DNA of 64,000 nucleotides from Alloscardovia sp963543015 (GTDB taxonomy: Bacteria > Actinomycetota > Actinomycetes > Actinomycetales > Bifidobacteriaceae), in NCBI GenBank assembly GCA_963543015.1, contig CAUTYZ010000003.1, forward strand, positions 1-64,000, given 5' to 3'. Position 1 is the first letter of the stretch. Every line of letters starts with the position of its first letter. The position numbers and the translations under genes are program-made. Positions 55,722-63,915 of this stretch are shown piece by piece. Below the pieces are notes generated by a model that did no database searches, was not told where the DNA came from, and worked only from the letters and a program-made list of their open reading frames with translations.

Positions 55722-55955
55722 ATGGAGAACAATCGATCTGGTAATGGCTGGAAGTTCTTCGCGCTGTTATTTGGCGCTTTGCTCGCAGGCGTCGTAGGTT
55801 TGTATATCTACAGGCAGCAGAACCCAGAGTACGATCCATGGGAGGAACCATGGGAGAACTCTTCTTCTCCTGTCGATTTAGGCAACGGTGCAGCTAAGGA
55901 AGTTGCTGCGGAATATGAAGAAGTTGCAGACGAAGAGATTGCAAGCGAAGAATAG
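55722..55955 (+). CDS. Small acidic single-pass membrane protein
   Basis: A 77-residue protein with one helix (~11-27, KFFALLFGALLAGVVGLYIY), then a Trp/Pro/Glu segment (PEYDPWEEPWEN) and an acidic tail. AAAGGAG lies six bases before the ATG, supporting translation. I do not recognise the family. It is divergent from the rhomboid gene and precedes a candidate structured RNA. Confidence 0.8.
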   Translation: MENNRSGNGWKFFALLFGALLAGVVGLYIYRQQNPEYDPWEEPWENSSSPVDLGNGAAKEVAAEYEEVADEEIASEE

Positions 55956-55982
55956 TTAGCGAACTCTAGCTCATTACTTTTT

Positions 55983-56110
55983 ACGGCAATGCGGAGGAGC
56001 TGCACCTCGGGTTTTACGTGCGCAAAGGTTTAATACAAGCACATGAGGAGCTGACTTGTTTGGCGACTGAAACATTGCCCCAGCCTATAAGGCATTAAAT
56101 GTATGGCCGT
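55983..56110 (+). ncRNA. Candidate structured RNA (unknown family)
   Basis: ACGGC-AATGC (55983-55992) can pair with GCATT (56092-56096) and GCCGT (56106-56110), closing a domain with internal hairpins: GAGG/CCTC near 55996, GTGC/GCAC around 56018-56044, TGTT/AACA near 56058 and GCC/GGC near 56084. A strong terminator follows at 56119. No coding frame fits. It matches none of the tmRNA, RNase P, SRP or riboswitch motifs I know. It could be a 6S-like or other small RNA, or the 3' region of the preceding mRNA. Confidence 0.4.
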
Positions 56111-56118
56111 GAGGTCAC

Positions 56119-56151
56119 AGGGGAGGCATCCACGCGAGCGCCTCCCCTTTT
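56119..56151 (+). terminator. Rho-independent terminator after the candidate RNA
   Basis: AGGGGAGGC (56119-56127) pairs with GCCTCCCCT (56140-56148), followed by TTTTGC (T48-T51). Confidence 0.8.
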
Positions 56152-56188
56152 GCATGCTCTTTGTATAATATACCCTATTTATGCTTAT

Positions 56189-56236
56189 ACCTGGTTTGTG
56201 GGGAGTATTTCACAGAATACTCCCCACAAACCAGGT
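56189..56236 (-). terminator. Very long perfect hairpin, terminator of the minus-strand small-protein operon
   Basis: A perfect 21-bp stem (56189-56209 with 56216-56236) with a six-base loop. On the minus strand it begins three bases after the stop of the 55-residue protein gene. Its length is unusual for a terminator; on the plus strand a T-rich stretch also follows. Confidence 0.75.
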
Positions 56237-56239
56237 TAT

Positions 56240-56407
56240 CTATTTATTGTCATTTTTTTGACATTTCTTATCTTCTGGCTTTTTATCTTCTGGCTTTTTA
56301 TCTTCTTCCCCGTAAAAAATACCACGAATGTAGCGCGTAAGGGGAACCGCGAAGATTGCTGCCAGAGTAAGCCAAATAATGTCAAAGACAACCACTGGCC
56401 ACCACAT
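56240..56407 (-). CDS. 55-residue membrane protein with KPEDK repeats
   Basis: A small protein not recognised as any family. It has a hydrophobic N-terminus (WWPVVVFDIIWLTLAAIFAV), RYIRGIFYGEE, and then three KKPED-like units encoded by near-identical 15-base repeats (about 56265-56305), ending in Lys/Asn. It starts five bases after the stop of the secreted-protein gene, indicating one operon. By analogy with bacteriocin loci it could be an immunity or accessory protein; this is a guess from size and position. Confidence 0.6.
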   Translation of the reverse strand: MWWPVVVFDIIWLTLAAIFAVPLTRYIRGIFYGEEDKKPEDKKPEDKKCQKNDNK

Positions 56408-56412
56408 GATAT

Positions 56413-56946
56413 TTAGCAGAAAGTCCTAAACCACGCGAATAGTGCTCCACTTCCTGCACTCGCTAGCCATCCCAAGGCTGGATTACCTGTGAGCAATGTA
56501 GTAGCCAGATTCCATGCGCCACCGTGTATAGCACTGATTGCAGCAAGCGCCACCTGGCATTCTTTAGTATGAGCACCGCGCTCACGAGCTATATTTGTGA
56601 CATATGTTTGTTGCTCGGGAGTCATCAACTCAATTGCCTGCGCCAGCTGTGCAGCTACTGAACGGAAGTCTGTCACTAGCACAGTACCGTCAGGCTTCGT
56701 GAAAACCATCTCTCCCGTATCATAATTTATACAAGCTTTAATAGCACCCACACCTTGCACGACTTCGCTCTGAGTTTTTATACCGGACATCGTCCCCCCG
56801 AGAAATCGCGGCAAATTATCTGCTGCTACCAAAGCATCATTATTCGCATCCAGCGTCATAGCTTGAGCATTGTTTAGTGGCACGACTATCACCATGCACG
56901 CTAAGCAAAGAAAAGCGACTACGACTTTGTTAAGAAACATCTTCAT
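56413..56946 (-). CDS. Small secreted protein with hydrophobic Gly/Ala-rich C-terminus
   Basis: A 177-residue preprotein. A signal peptide (~1-29, ending NAQA) is followed by a ~105-residue hydrophilic part with KACINYDT and TKECQVAL, then a C-terminal 35-residue hydrophobic stretch (GGAWNLATTLLTG, LGWLASAGSGALFAWF) ending in Cys. AAAGGA lies upstream of the ATG. No family is recognised. The amphipathic Gly/Ala/Trp C-terminus resembles membrane-active peptides, so a bacteriocin-like role is possible. It is cotranscribed with the 55-residue membrane protein. Confidence 0.7.
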   Translation of the reverse strand: MKMFLNKVVVAFLCLACMVIVVPLNNAQAMTLDANNDALVAADNLPRFLGGTMSGIKTQSEVVQGVGAIKACINYDTGEMVFTKPDGTVLVTDFRSVAAQLAQAIELMTPEQQTYVTNIARERGAHTKECQVALAAISAIHGGAWNLATTLLTGNPALGWLASAGSGALFAWFRTFC

Positions 56947-57107
56947 TTCTTATCCTTTTCTTTACTTATTTTTATCGAGTTCTCCAGAAACCTGAAAAAC
57001 TTACTAAGAATTATATTGCTTTTTCTTTATCTATTCAACCTCACCTTTTGGAAAAGCCGAATGAAGATAGGAAGAAACCAAGTATAGGAAAACTGTAGAA
57101 TACTCAT

Positions 57108-57536
57108 ATGCCAGTTATTAAAGCAGAAGATATTCTTGAAGGCGAAACGTCCCTGCGTGAATGGGCTGCGCGTGCTCGCCAGGAGGCACAAGCATCGCAC
57201 ACGTCGTCTGAAGATCTCGTGACGATTTATCCTCGATTACCTCGCCGTAGTATGGCTATGGCCGTGCGATACTCACTGTATATGCTTCAGCTTCGAGCTC
57301 CTGGCCCTGGAGTTGAAGTGCGCGTAGCGCCGTTTGCTGCAGCGAAGATTCTTGAAGGACCTAAGTCGGATCCGCATAATCTCACGCCACCCGATGTCAT
57401 TGAGCTTGAGCCAGATGTATGGTTGCGCGTAGCATGCGGCATCACAAGTTGGGAGCAAGAGAGAGAAGCGGGACATATCAGCGCCATGGGTGAACGTGAC
57501 GATTTAAGCCATCTTCTCCCATTGCCAATTGATTAA
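57108..57536 (+). CDS. Sterol-carrier-like protein (SCP_3 family)
   Basis: A 142-residue soluble protein of the actinobacterial SCP_3 type. The central MAVRYSLYMLQLRAPGPGVE, VRVAPFAAAKILEGP, the PPDVIELEPDVWLRVACG core and the ending SAMGERDDLSHLLPL match the family as I know it. The ligand is unknown. No Shine-Dalgarno sequence is visible; TAGAAT lies six bases upstream of the ATG, suggesting a leaderless mRNA. It is convergent with trpS across a shared terminator. Confidence 0.8.
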   Translation: MPVIKAEDILEGETSLREWAARARQEAQASHTSSEDLVTIYPRLPRRSMAMAVRYSLYMLQLRAPGPGVEVRVAPFAAAKILEGPKSDPHNLTPPDVIELEPDVWLRVACGITSWEQEREAGHISAMGERDDLSHLLPLPID

Positions 57537-57569
57537 ACTATATCGGTTTCTCATACTTTTGATATAGCT

Positions 57570-57600
57570 AAGGGGACACAATGGATAATTGTGTCCCCTT
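57570..57600. terminator. Bidirectional terminator between the SCP gene and trpS
   Basis: A perfect 13-bp stem (57570-57582 with 57588-57600). It lies between convergent genes and is followed on the plus strand by GACTTTTC. Confidence 0.85.
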
Positions 57601-57629
57601 GACTTTTCTACGCGTATATCTCTCTGCTT

Positions 57630-58721
57630 TTAGTACACCATGCCCATAGCTTCGCGTACTTCATCCAGGGTCTGATTTGCGATTTCGTTTGCACGCTTGT
57701 TTCCTTCATGCAAAATATCGCGAACTGTATCCATATCCTGAGCAAGCTCAGCGCGACGCCCGCGGTGAGGAGCCAAGAAGTTATTGACAGATTCGATAAC
57801 GTACGCCTTGAGAGCACCTGCTCCTGATTCGCCAATTTCCGCGGCAATATCTTGTGGCGCACGACCTGTGACCAAACCAGCAGTGGTCAGCAATGCGGAT
57901 ACCTGTGGACGCTTTACTGGGTCGAAAGTGATAACGCGTTCGGAATCAGTTGGGCTCTTCTTAATGAGCTTTGCAGTTTCCTCTGCAGTAGCGCCGAGCA
58001 TAATGGAATTGCCGTAAGACTTGCTCATCTTGCGACCGTCAAGTCCTGGAATTTCTGGAGCTTCAGACAAAATAGCTGCTGGCTCTGGGAATACAGGGTT
58101 CTTCTTTGCATAGCGCTCGTTGAAGCGACGAGCAATCGTACGCGTAATTTCCACATGAGGAAGATTATCCTTACCAATTGGCACAACGTTTGCCTTGCAG
58201 AAAAGGATATCGCATGCCTGATGAACTGGGTAAGTGAGCAGCAATCCGGTCAATGCGTGACCAGAGGATTCCATTTCTGCCTTAACTGTTGGGTTACGAT
58301 GCAATTCAGCTTCAGTCACCAAGGACAAGAATGGAAGCATTAGTTGGTTTGCCGCGGCAACAGCGGAGTGCGTAAAGATCATGGTCTTCTCAGGGTCGAT
58401 GCCTGCAGCCATGTAATCCAAAACGAGGTTCAGTACGTTGTCCTGAATATTATCTGTCGTATCACGATCGGTAATCACCTGATAATCCGCGATAATAATG
58501 TTTGTATTAACACCCTTGTTTTGCATAGCAACGCGCTCTTTAATGGATCCGAAATAATGACCCAAATGCAAGCGACCCGTTGGACGGTCGCCTGTGAGCA
58601 TCGTAAATTTGCTTGGGTTTTCTTCCAACTTTGCAACGGTCTTCTCGGAACGCTCCTTTGCTGCCAAGAAACTTGCGCTGATCTCATTACCCGCTGCAGT
58701 GAGTTGCTGATCATCAGTCAT
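57630..58721 (-). CDS. trpS: Tryptophanyl-tRNA synthetase
   Basis: A 363-residue class I synthetase charging tRNA-Trp. The ATP motif HIGH appears as GRLHLGHYFGS, KMSKS as GRKMSKSYGNS, and GDRPTGRLH, FLSLVTEAEL and PVHQACDILF are conserved. The start at 58721 has GGAG five bases upstream; the longer frame adds a non-conserved leader. It is transcribed alone. Confidence 0.96.
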   Translation of the reverse strand: MTDDQQLTAAGNEISASFLAAKERSEKTVAKLEENPSKFTMLTGDRPTGRLHLGHYFGSIKERVAMQNKGVNTNIIIADYQVITDRDTTDNIQDNVLNLVLDYMAAGIDPEKTMIFTHSAVAAANQLMLPFLSLVTEAELHRNPTVKAEMESSGHALTGLLLTYPVHQACDILFCKANVVPIGKDNLPHVEITRTIARRFNERYAKKNPVFPEPAAILSEAPEIPGLDGRKMSKSYGNSIMLGATAEETAKLIKKSPTDSERVITFDPVKRPQVSALLTTAGLVTGRAPQDIAAEIGESGAGALKAYVIESVNNFLAPHRGRRAELAQDMDTVRDILHEGNKRANEIANQTLDEVREAMGMVY

Positions 58722-58966
58722 AATGCTCCACTTTCTATACTGTGTGCTTCGTGCAAAATGTATACCCATTATCCACTAACCCTATGAAAAGATAGGGTGT
58801 TTCGCGTCCCTTTTCGATTCATGGATAATTGTGAGGCTTGAGCGTGCGAAAATGTGCTGATATAGAACGTGCGAAGGAAATTATCGGCAACTGAATACGC
58901 TATACAATAACGCATCGTGCTGTGGAGAGAGAAGATAGTGAGAAGATATCGAGAGGGGATTATCGC

Positions 58967-59392
58967 ATGAAAATTTTCAAACGCATTCTTATCGGCGTAT
59001 GTGCGCTAATCGTCGCTATCATCCTCATCACCGTGGGAGGAATCATATACGAAATGAACCAGCCAACAACTGAGCCTTACCACATCACGAAAACCCAGCA
59101 AGACAACATCGTCATGGGAATTGCACGTACCTACAACGTAAAATCCATCACTTTCGTAACATGCGTACGCCACAAAATAGCTGGCAGCGTACACGTTATC
59201 GTAGAAATCAATGATAATCCAGATTTACAAAGCGACATCCCTTATCTCGATGTTAAAGATCTTGATAACTCCGGTTTCCAAATGGGACTTAACCCTATCG
59301 ATAAATTTTATGATTTAGAGCGCAACCCTTATATCCCAGAGAACGAACCTGTGGATATATCACATATCCAAATCACCTACCTTAAGGATTAA
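58967..59392 (+). CDS. Membrane-anchored extracytoplasmic protein, first gene of the lipase operon
   Basis: A 141-residue protein with a hydrophobic N-terminal segment (~5-28, IGVCALIVAIILITVGGIIY) and a hydrophilic exterior domain with one Cys (TFVTCVRHK). No lipobox is present. GGGG lies upstream of the ATG at 58967. It ends three bases before the lipase start, so they are coupled. I do not recognise the family. By position it could be an immunity protein for the lipase, as membrane or lipoprotein immunity proteins sit beside type VII lipase toxins; this is inference. Confidence 0.65.
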   Translation: MKIFKRILIGVCALIVAIILITVGGIIYEMNQPTTEPYHITKTQQDNIVMGIARTYNVKSITFVTCVRHKIAGSVHVIVEINDNPDLQSDIPYLDVKDLDNSGFQMGLNPIDKFYDLERNPYIPENEPVDISHIQITYLKD

Positions 59393-59395
59393 CTT

Positions 59396-60666
59396 ATGCC
59401 ATTTACTGCAGATGAAAACAGGTATCTTGCTGATGGTGTATACGGAGTCGATCCTGAGGCAGATACAACTCTCCAAGATAACTTTCACCCGCAAGCTGGG
59501 CACGACTATCTCCTTGACCCGAAACATCGCAATTCCGGTCAGTACCGCGTCCTCGAAACAATTGACGACCAAGGAACTGGACTACAAGCTATGGCTGTCG
59601 CACCTATCGGTGAAGACGGCAAAGCTGATACTACTCAGGTAACCATTGCATACGCGGGCACTAATATAAAGAGCGCCGGCGATGACGCAACCGACATTTT
59701 AGCGTGGGGGGTGGTATCCGCACTTCTCAAGTAAATCAGGCGGATCAGTTTGCTCAGCACATAGCCGAAACCTACAAGCCTACAGATCTTAACTTCACCG
59801 GACATTCCTTAGGCGGTTATCTGGCGATGACGATGGCAGGGCGATATAGGGGTTCCGCCACCACTTTCAATGCGCCAAGTGCGCTATCTGATCTGAAGGG
59901 TGAACCAGAAGTTAAGGCGTATATCGCTCGAAATCCTGATAAGTTCAACAATTACATTGTTTCTAATGACGTTGTAGGAAGCATTGGGCTTGATGACGAT
60001 AATGATTTGGGCACGACTGTCCGCATTGGCAAAGTCACTAAAAAATATAAGGACGGCCGGGATCCTCGCAACTGGTTAGATAACTTTAAAAGTTGGCTAT
60101 ATGAGTCCACTCATGGTCTCGATAATTTCCATGCTGACAAGCAGGGACGCATCTTAACTGTCGACGGAAAAGTTGCTAAGAAAAGCGACGATGTTAAAGT
60201 GAGCGTTAAGCGTGGTATTCAGAACACTATTAATACCCTGTCACGCGCTCAAATGAGTTCGGTATTTAAGTTCCAATCGTGCGAAGCAGAAATTATCACT
60301 GCTGGACTGGAAGAGCTTGCTGTCTTTACATCTCAAGAGTTTGAAGATCACGCACGTGATACGTATGATCATGTCAGCAATCTCTACGATAGGACTATTC
60401 ACACTCCCCCTCAGTCCATTGCATGCTTATCTGCGAGTGAGATTACAGAAGCTCTTGCGAATGCAGGAATTACCCAGTCCAGCTACGTTGACACAGTAGA
60501 AAAACACTTCAGCTACGCGTTGTCGACGTCAAAAAATATTGCGCAGAATTTCAATACTTTGCACCAAAATATGATTGATGCAAGTGGCCAGGTCACGACA
60601 GCTGACTTCATTCTTGGCGATCTGGCGAGCGGACGAGAAGTTCAGCTTCCTCACACAAACCCATAG
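59396..60666 (+). pseudogene. Lipase-domain protein (Mbeg1/DUF2974-like) with a -1 frameshift at a G6 tract
   Basis: The first 112 codons (59396-59734) and the following 320-codon frame (from 59704) encode the halves of one ~420-residue protein. The first ends in a spurious tail after TNIKSAGDDATDILAW; the second carries SQVNQADQFAQHIAETYK and the lipase elbow FTGHSLGGYLAM. The switch point is GGGGGG at 59706-59711. A C-terminal helical region (~250-420) has NTINTLSRAQMSS and YDHVSNLYDRT. Lipase first and helical domain last recalls the reverse arrangement of the type VII lipase toxin TslA. AAGGA precedes the ATG. The frameshift may be programmed, phase-variable, a real mutation or an assembly error, so 'pseudogene' is provisional. 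Confidence 0.65.
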
Positions 60667-60677
60667 GAGATACTGCG

Positions 60678-61080
60678 ATGAACTCATGGTCGCCTAGTTC
60701 CCACAGTAAACTTCTTCAGGAAAAACGGGATAGCTTGCAAAAATTATCCCGTGAATACAATGAGGAACTGGAAAAAAATTGAAGAATCCCGTCGCAATCT
60801 TTCACGTCAGCGTGCCAAACTCATGGATTTAGCAGACATGTATGATTCTGACGTTACGCGTTATCTCCACGATACTGAGGCAAACGCAGACGTCGTTGCC
60901 TCGGCTCGTCATCTGCTGAATTTATTGAGAGAAGAAAGCGAAAATCAAGCTGATACGCTCCGACGTAAACTTGATGACCAAGAAGCAGATGCGACTACAT
61001 CGTATCAAGCGCGACGTTCTGTCCTGATGGAAGAAATCAATGATATCGAGATGCGCTCGAAGATAGAAGAAGGACGATAA
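60678..61080 (+). pseudogene. Small coiled-coil protein (DUF5082/YwqH-like) with a frameshift at an A7 tract
   Basis: ATG at 60678 with GGAG eight bases upstream starts a frame of 34 codons (LLQEKRDSLQKLSREYNEEL) that stops at 60780 just after AAAAAAA (60772-60778). The continuation (KKIEESRRNLSRQRAKLMDL, then a Glu/Arg-rich heptad-like region) is in the next frame to 61080. With six or nine A the frames join into a ~134-residue helical protein. Size, coiled-coil pattern and position after the lipase fit the small helical partners of type VII LXG-class toxins; that is inference. Whether the break is real is uncertain. Confidence 0.6.
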
Positions 61081-61085
61081 ACCCC

Positions 61086-61394
61086 ATGATAAACATAGTT
61101 TCCCTCGCCGCCGCTATTTACTCAGCTCTTACCAGTAAGAGTACTGACGATGTCCAAAAAGAGATGGCAAAAGCATTAATTGCATCCGTTATCGCACCAA
61201 ACTTGCAGAGCAAGCGCACCGAAGAAATTGAAAAAGGGGAAAAGCAAATCTCCACAAGTGCTAAGAACGGAAAATCACGCATTACCTCTACAGCAAAGGA
61301 ATTCAGCTCCTATCTTAAAGGTGAATTCCATGACAGCGTAGAGACGGTGGTAGAAGACAACGCGAAAAAGTATGATTCTTTCATTAAAGACTAG
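61086..61394 (+). CDS. Small helical protein, last gene of the lipase operon
   Basis: A 102-residue mostly helical protein with a weakly hydrophobic N-terminus (IVSLAAAIYSALTSK) and Lys/Glu/Ser-rich remainder (TSTAKEFSSYLKGEF). AAGGA lies upstream and it starts five bases after the coiled-coil gene. No family is recognised. It is possibly the second small partner of the lipase. Confidence 0.7.
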   Translation: MINIVSLAAAIYSALTSKSTDDVQKEMAKALIASVIAPNLQSKRTEEIEKGEKQISTSAKNGKSRITSTAKEFSSYLKGEFHDSVETVVEDNAKKYDSFIKD

Positions 61395-61544
61395 TACACT
61401 ACACTCGTTGCAACATATTCACGCCACGATATGACGCTTTTCGAGTAATTCCTCACCCGACATTAAGGATTAGTGGTACTCTATGAAAGGTGAACTAGAT
61501 GTCGTGCGCTATAAGAGCGCTATTAAACATGTGAAGGGGGTCAG

Positions 61545-61931
61545 ATGGGCCGCGGACGCCAGAAGGCAAAACAGACAAAAATTGCCCGTAAGCTCAAATA
61601 TCTGACAACTGATACGGATTATGACGAGCTCGCAAAGGAGCTGAGTCACCACGATTCCGACGAAGACGTGGTGGATGGCGATAACTACGAGACCGTTTCC
61701 CAAGAATCAGTCGAAACGATTGAATCAGAATCTGATTTTGCTCAGGAAACTGTTGCATCAGAAGCAACGTCCCCAGCAGACGATGATTTGGACGATTATG
61801 CAGCATGGGCTGCTCAAGCTGCAAAGCGTGCAGAAGAGAAGCCAGCAGCCACTCCTGTGGCGCATAAGCCTTTCCCAAAGATGCCTATTCCAGGTATTAA
61901 ATCACGACCAAAGGCAGATAAGGCTGAATAA
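61545..61931 (+). CDS. DUF3073 family protein
   Basis: A 128-residue actinobacterial protein. The conserved N-terminal GRGRQKAKQTKIARKLKY and TDTDYDELAKELS define DUF3073; the remainder is acidic, then Pro/Lys-rich. Function unknown. AAGGGGGTCAG precedes the ATG. A terminator follows. Confidence 0.9.
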   Translation: MGRGRQKAKQTKIARKLKYLTTDTDYDELAKELSHHDSDEDVVDGDNYETVSQESVETIESESDFAQETVASEATSPADDDLDDYAAWAAQAAKRAEEKPAATPVAHKPFPKMPIPGIKSRPKADKAE

Positions 61932-61977
61932 GCAAGCTCAGCATAAGCGTGCATCCGCGTATATAAACGTAGATAGT

Positions 61978-62011
61978 AAATAAGGCAGATACGAAATCTG
62001 CCTTATTTTTT
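61978..62011 (+). terminator. Rho-independent terminator of the DUF3073 gene
   Basis: A perfect 13-bp stem (61978-61990 with 61996-62008), continuing into TTT. Confidence 0.85.
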
Positions 62012-62106
62012 GCCGTTTTGCGGTTTTTCAGTTTTAAAAGTTCTGCGGTTTGCCGTTTTAGCTGACACCCCTCACAACTTACAGCACGTTCCGCGCCCGC
62101 GTAATC

Positions 62107-62609
62107 CTACGCGAGATAGTACTTCTGCCCTCGCTCATCACGACGAACAATTGCCATATCAATGCTGTATCGACGAATCGTCACAGGATCATTGACAAGC
62201 ATACTCAGTCGCGATGTGTATTCCGCTTCTGTCAACCAATCACGTAGATCAAGCTTGACACTGAACACACGTTCACAGATGACTCGAATGAGTTGCTTTC
62301 GCTCTTCCCAATTCATTGGCAAATCATCGACTCTCTGAGTGTAAAGAATGGAATTTGGCCCGAGCAGTTCGTTCAGCTGGTCAATCTGCTCCCCCAATTC
62401 TTCCATGCTCTCCTCATATGTGCTATCAAGCCACTCAATGCGTCGAAATGGCTTATCCAAGCCGGATTCAGTAACAGGAGTCGCGTCAGAATTCGCATCC
62501 TGAGATGCAAGGAGTTCCTCGAAACGGGCGCGCAGCTTAGGTGTGCGCAAACTTGTGAGCATAATGCGATACTGCTTAATGACTTTTCCATGGTCAGATC
62601 AATTGTCAT
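62107..62609 (-). pseudogene. DUF2087-like protein, 5' frameshift
   Basis: The frame 62107-62562 encodes a C-terminus of DUF2087 type (MNWEERKQLIRVICERVF, NDPVTIRRYSIDMAIVRRD, GQKYYLA). It has no ribosome-binding site at its first ATG, and the frame is already open upstream of it. A different frame starts at ATG 62609 with GGGAGG six bases upstream and reads MTIDLTMEK; adding one A to the four-A run (62584-62587) joins it to KVIKQYRIMLTSLRTPKL. The family is probably a small transcription-linked domain. The frameshift could be an error. Confidence 0.6.
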
Positions 62610-62655
62610 CAGTATCCTCCCTCGTATTGAGTATTCTCGCTCGTGTCCTCGCCGA

Positions 62656-63828
62656 TTATCGAGCACTCTGAGCTCGGCGCTGTACTCCACGATAGCATTC
62701 AACGGCAATCGGCACGATGAAGAAGGTCAATGTACTGGACATACCTACTCCCAAACCGAAATGATCCGTCAGCCATCCGCACATCGGACCGACGACGACA
62801 GCCGCGAGAGCAATTGGTGCAGACTGAAGAGAGAAGGTCGTTGCGCGTTCGTTATCGTCAATGGATGCATGCACAGATCCCGCGTACACGTTTTGAAGCC
62901 ATCCCAGCAAAACCACGTGTGGAAGGTACAGCACCATTCCCAGCCAGAATCCGCTCGTCCATGCAAGCGCAACGCACAAAACGATATTCACAAGAAGTAC
63001 AGTCAGTACTCGCCACGTGCGTCCGAGCGAAATTTTTTGGCTCAATTTTCCTGCGATATATCCAGCGATATTCATGACGATAAGACCGCCAAACTGGTTC
63101 CATACTTCCGTCGTATCGCTGCCGCTCAGTCGCACCTGCCACAGCAAGTACATACTCAAGGATGCGGTATCCACCATGAGAAGCATCCACCAATTAACAT
63201 TCGTCACAGTCTTGCGTCCGACAGCGATAAAATCGCGTACAAAACTCGCCGCGCTGACCGCTGTTTCTTCTTCCATGTCAGAATTCAGTGGCATGCGAAT
63301 AAGAAGAATCGTCGCCGCAAGATATATGACCGCAGGCAAGATCCAAATCAAACGAGCATTGATGTTATACGCAATCGCACCGAGAAGACCTCCAGCGAGC
63401 ATGGCTACACTACCAAATTCAGCAATTTCGCCCATAATCTTTTCGAAGGACGACTCGACTTCCTTGCGCTCATTCACATACAACGCAGACGCTGCACCAC
63501 TTTCAGTCGCGGAACCGATACCTGTAAGCACCTGACCGATGAGCACAACTGCAAAATTTGCGGGATTAAGAGCAAAAAGAACGAAACCGCATAAGCGCAT
63601 CACGTTACCGATAGCAAGCGTAACTCGTGGCGACACTTTGTCGAAAAACATGGACGTCGGAATTTCCATAATCGATGATGCCACATCAAAACCTGAGCTT
63701 GCCAGAGTAATCAGTGCAAGCGTCAGACTCGCCTCACGAAAATACGTAATATCGTACGCGATAAAGATACCTTGTCCCACCATGAGCAAGATATTGTAAA
63801 TCTTTGTCATGCCCCCTATTTGGTGCAT
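62656..63828 (-). CDS. Major facilitator superfamily transporter
   Basis: A 390-residue permease with about twelve helices and no N-terminal extension. The conserved loop after helix 2 is SIMEIPTSMFFDKVSPRVTL, and GQVLTGIGSATESGAASALYVNE marks helices 4-5. It resembles MFS drug- or metabolite-efflux members; the substrate is unknown. Starts at 63828 (MHQIGG) or 63810 (MTKIYN, with AGGGGG adjacent) are both possible. The palindrome at 63884 lies upstream. Confidence 0.85.
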   Translation of the reverse strand: MHQIGGMTKIYNILLMVGQGIFIAYDITYFREASLTLALITLASSGFDVASSIMEIPTSMFFDKVSPRVTLAIGNVMRLCGFVLFALNPANFAVVLIGQVLTGIGSATESGAASALYVNERKEVESSFEKIMGEIAEFGSVAMLAGGLLGAIAYNINARLIWILPAVIYLAATILLIRMPLNSDMEEETAVSAASFVRDFIAVGRKTVTNVNWWMLLMVDTASLSMYLLWQVRLSGSDTTEVWNQFGGLIVMNIAGYIAGKLSQKISLGRTWRVLTVLLVNIVLCVALAWTSGFWLGMVLYLPHVVLLGWLQNVYAGSVHASIDDNERATTFSLQSAPIALAAVVVGPMCGWLTDHFGLGVGMSSTLTFFIVPIAVECYRGVQRRAQSAR

Positions 63829-63883
63829 TCCTCACATAAAACTGCTGTGTTTTGGGTTGCCAGTTTTTCCTAGCAATTTTTCC

Positions 63884-63915
63884 TGTCACGTGACATACAT
63901 TTCGTCTCGTGACAG
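63884..63915. promoter_or_regulatory. Perfect palindrome TGTCACGTGACA with a following half-site, candidate operator
   Basis: A perfect 12-bp palindrome (63884-63895) followed by CTCGTGACAG (63907-63915), a repeat of the half-site. It lies 55 bases upstream of the MFS transporter start and is a plausible repressor site for it or for a gene beyond the window. Confidence 0.4.

Noticed and set aside
55956..56151. SRP RNA, tmRNA or RNase P RNA
   Set aside because: None of the diagnostic sequences of these RNAs (such as the GGAAGGAAGCAGCC loop of SRP RNA) is present.
56099..56416. 105-codon plus-strand frame
   Set aside because: It covers a terminator and the 21-bp hairpin and lies opposite the better-supported 55-residue gene.
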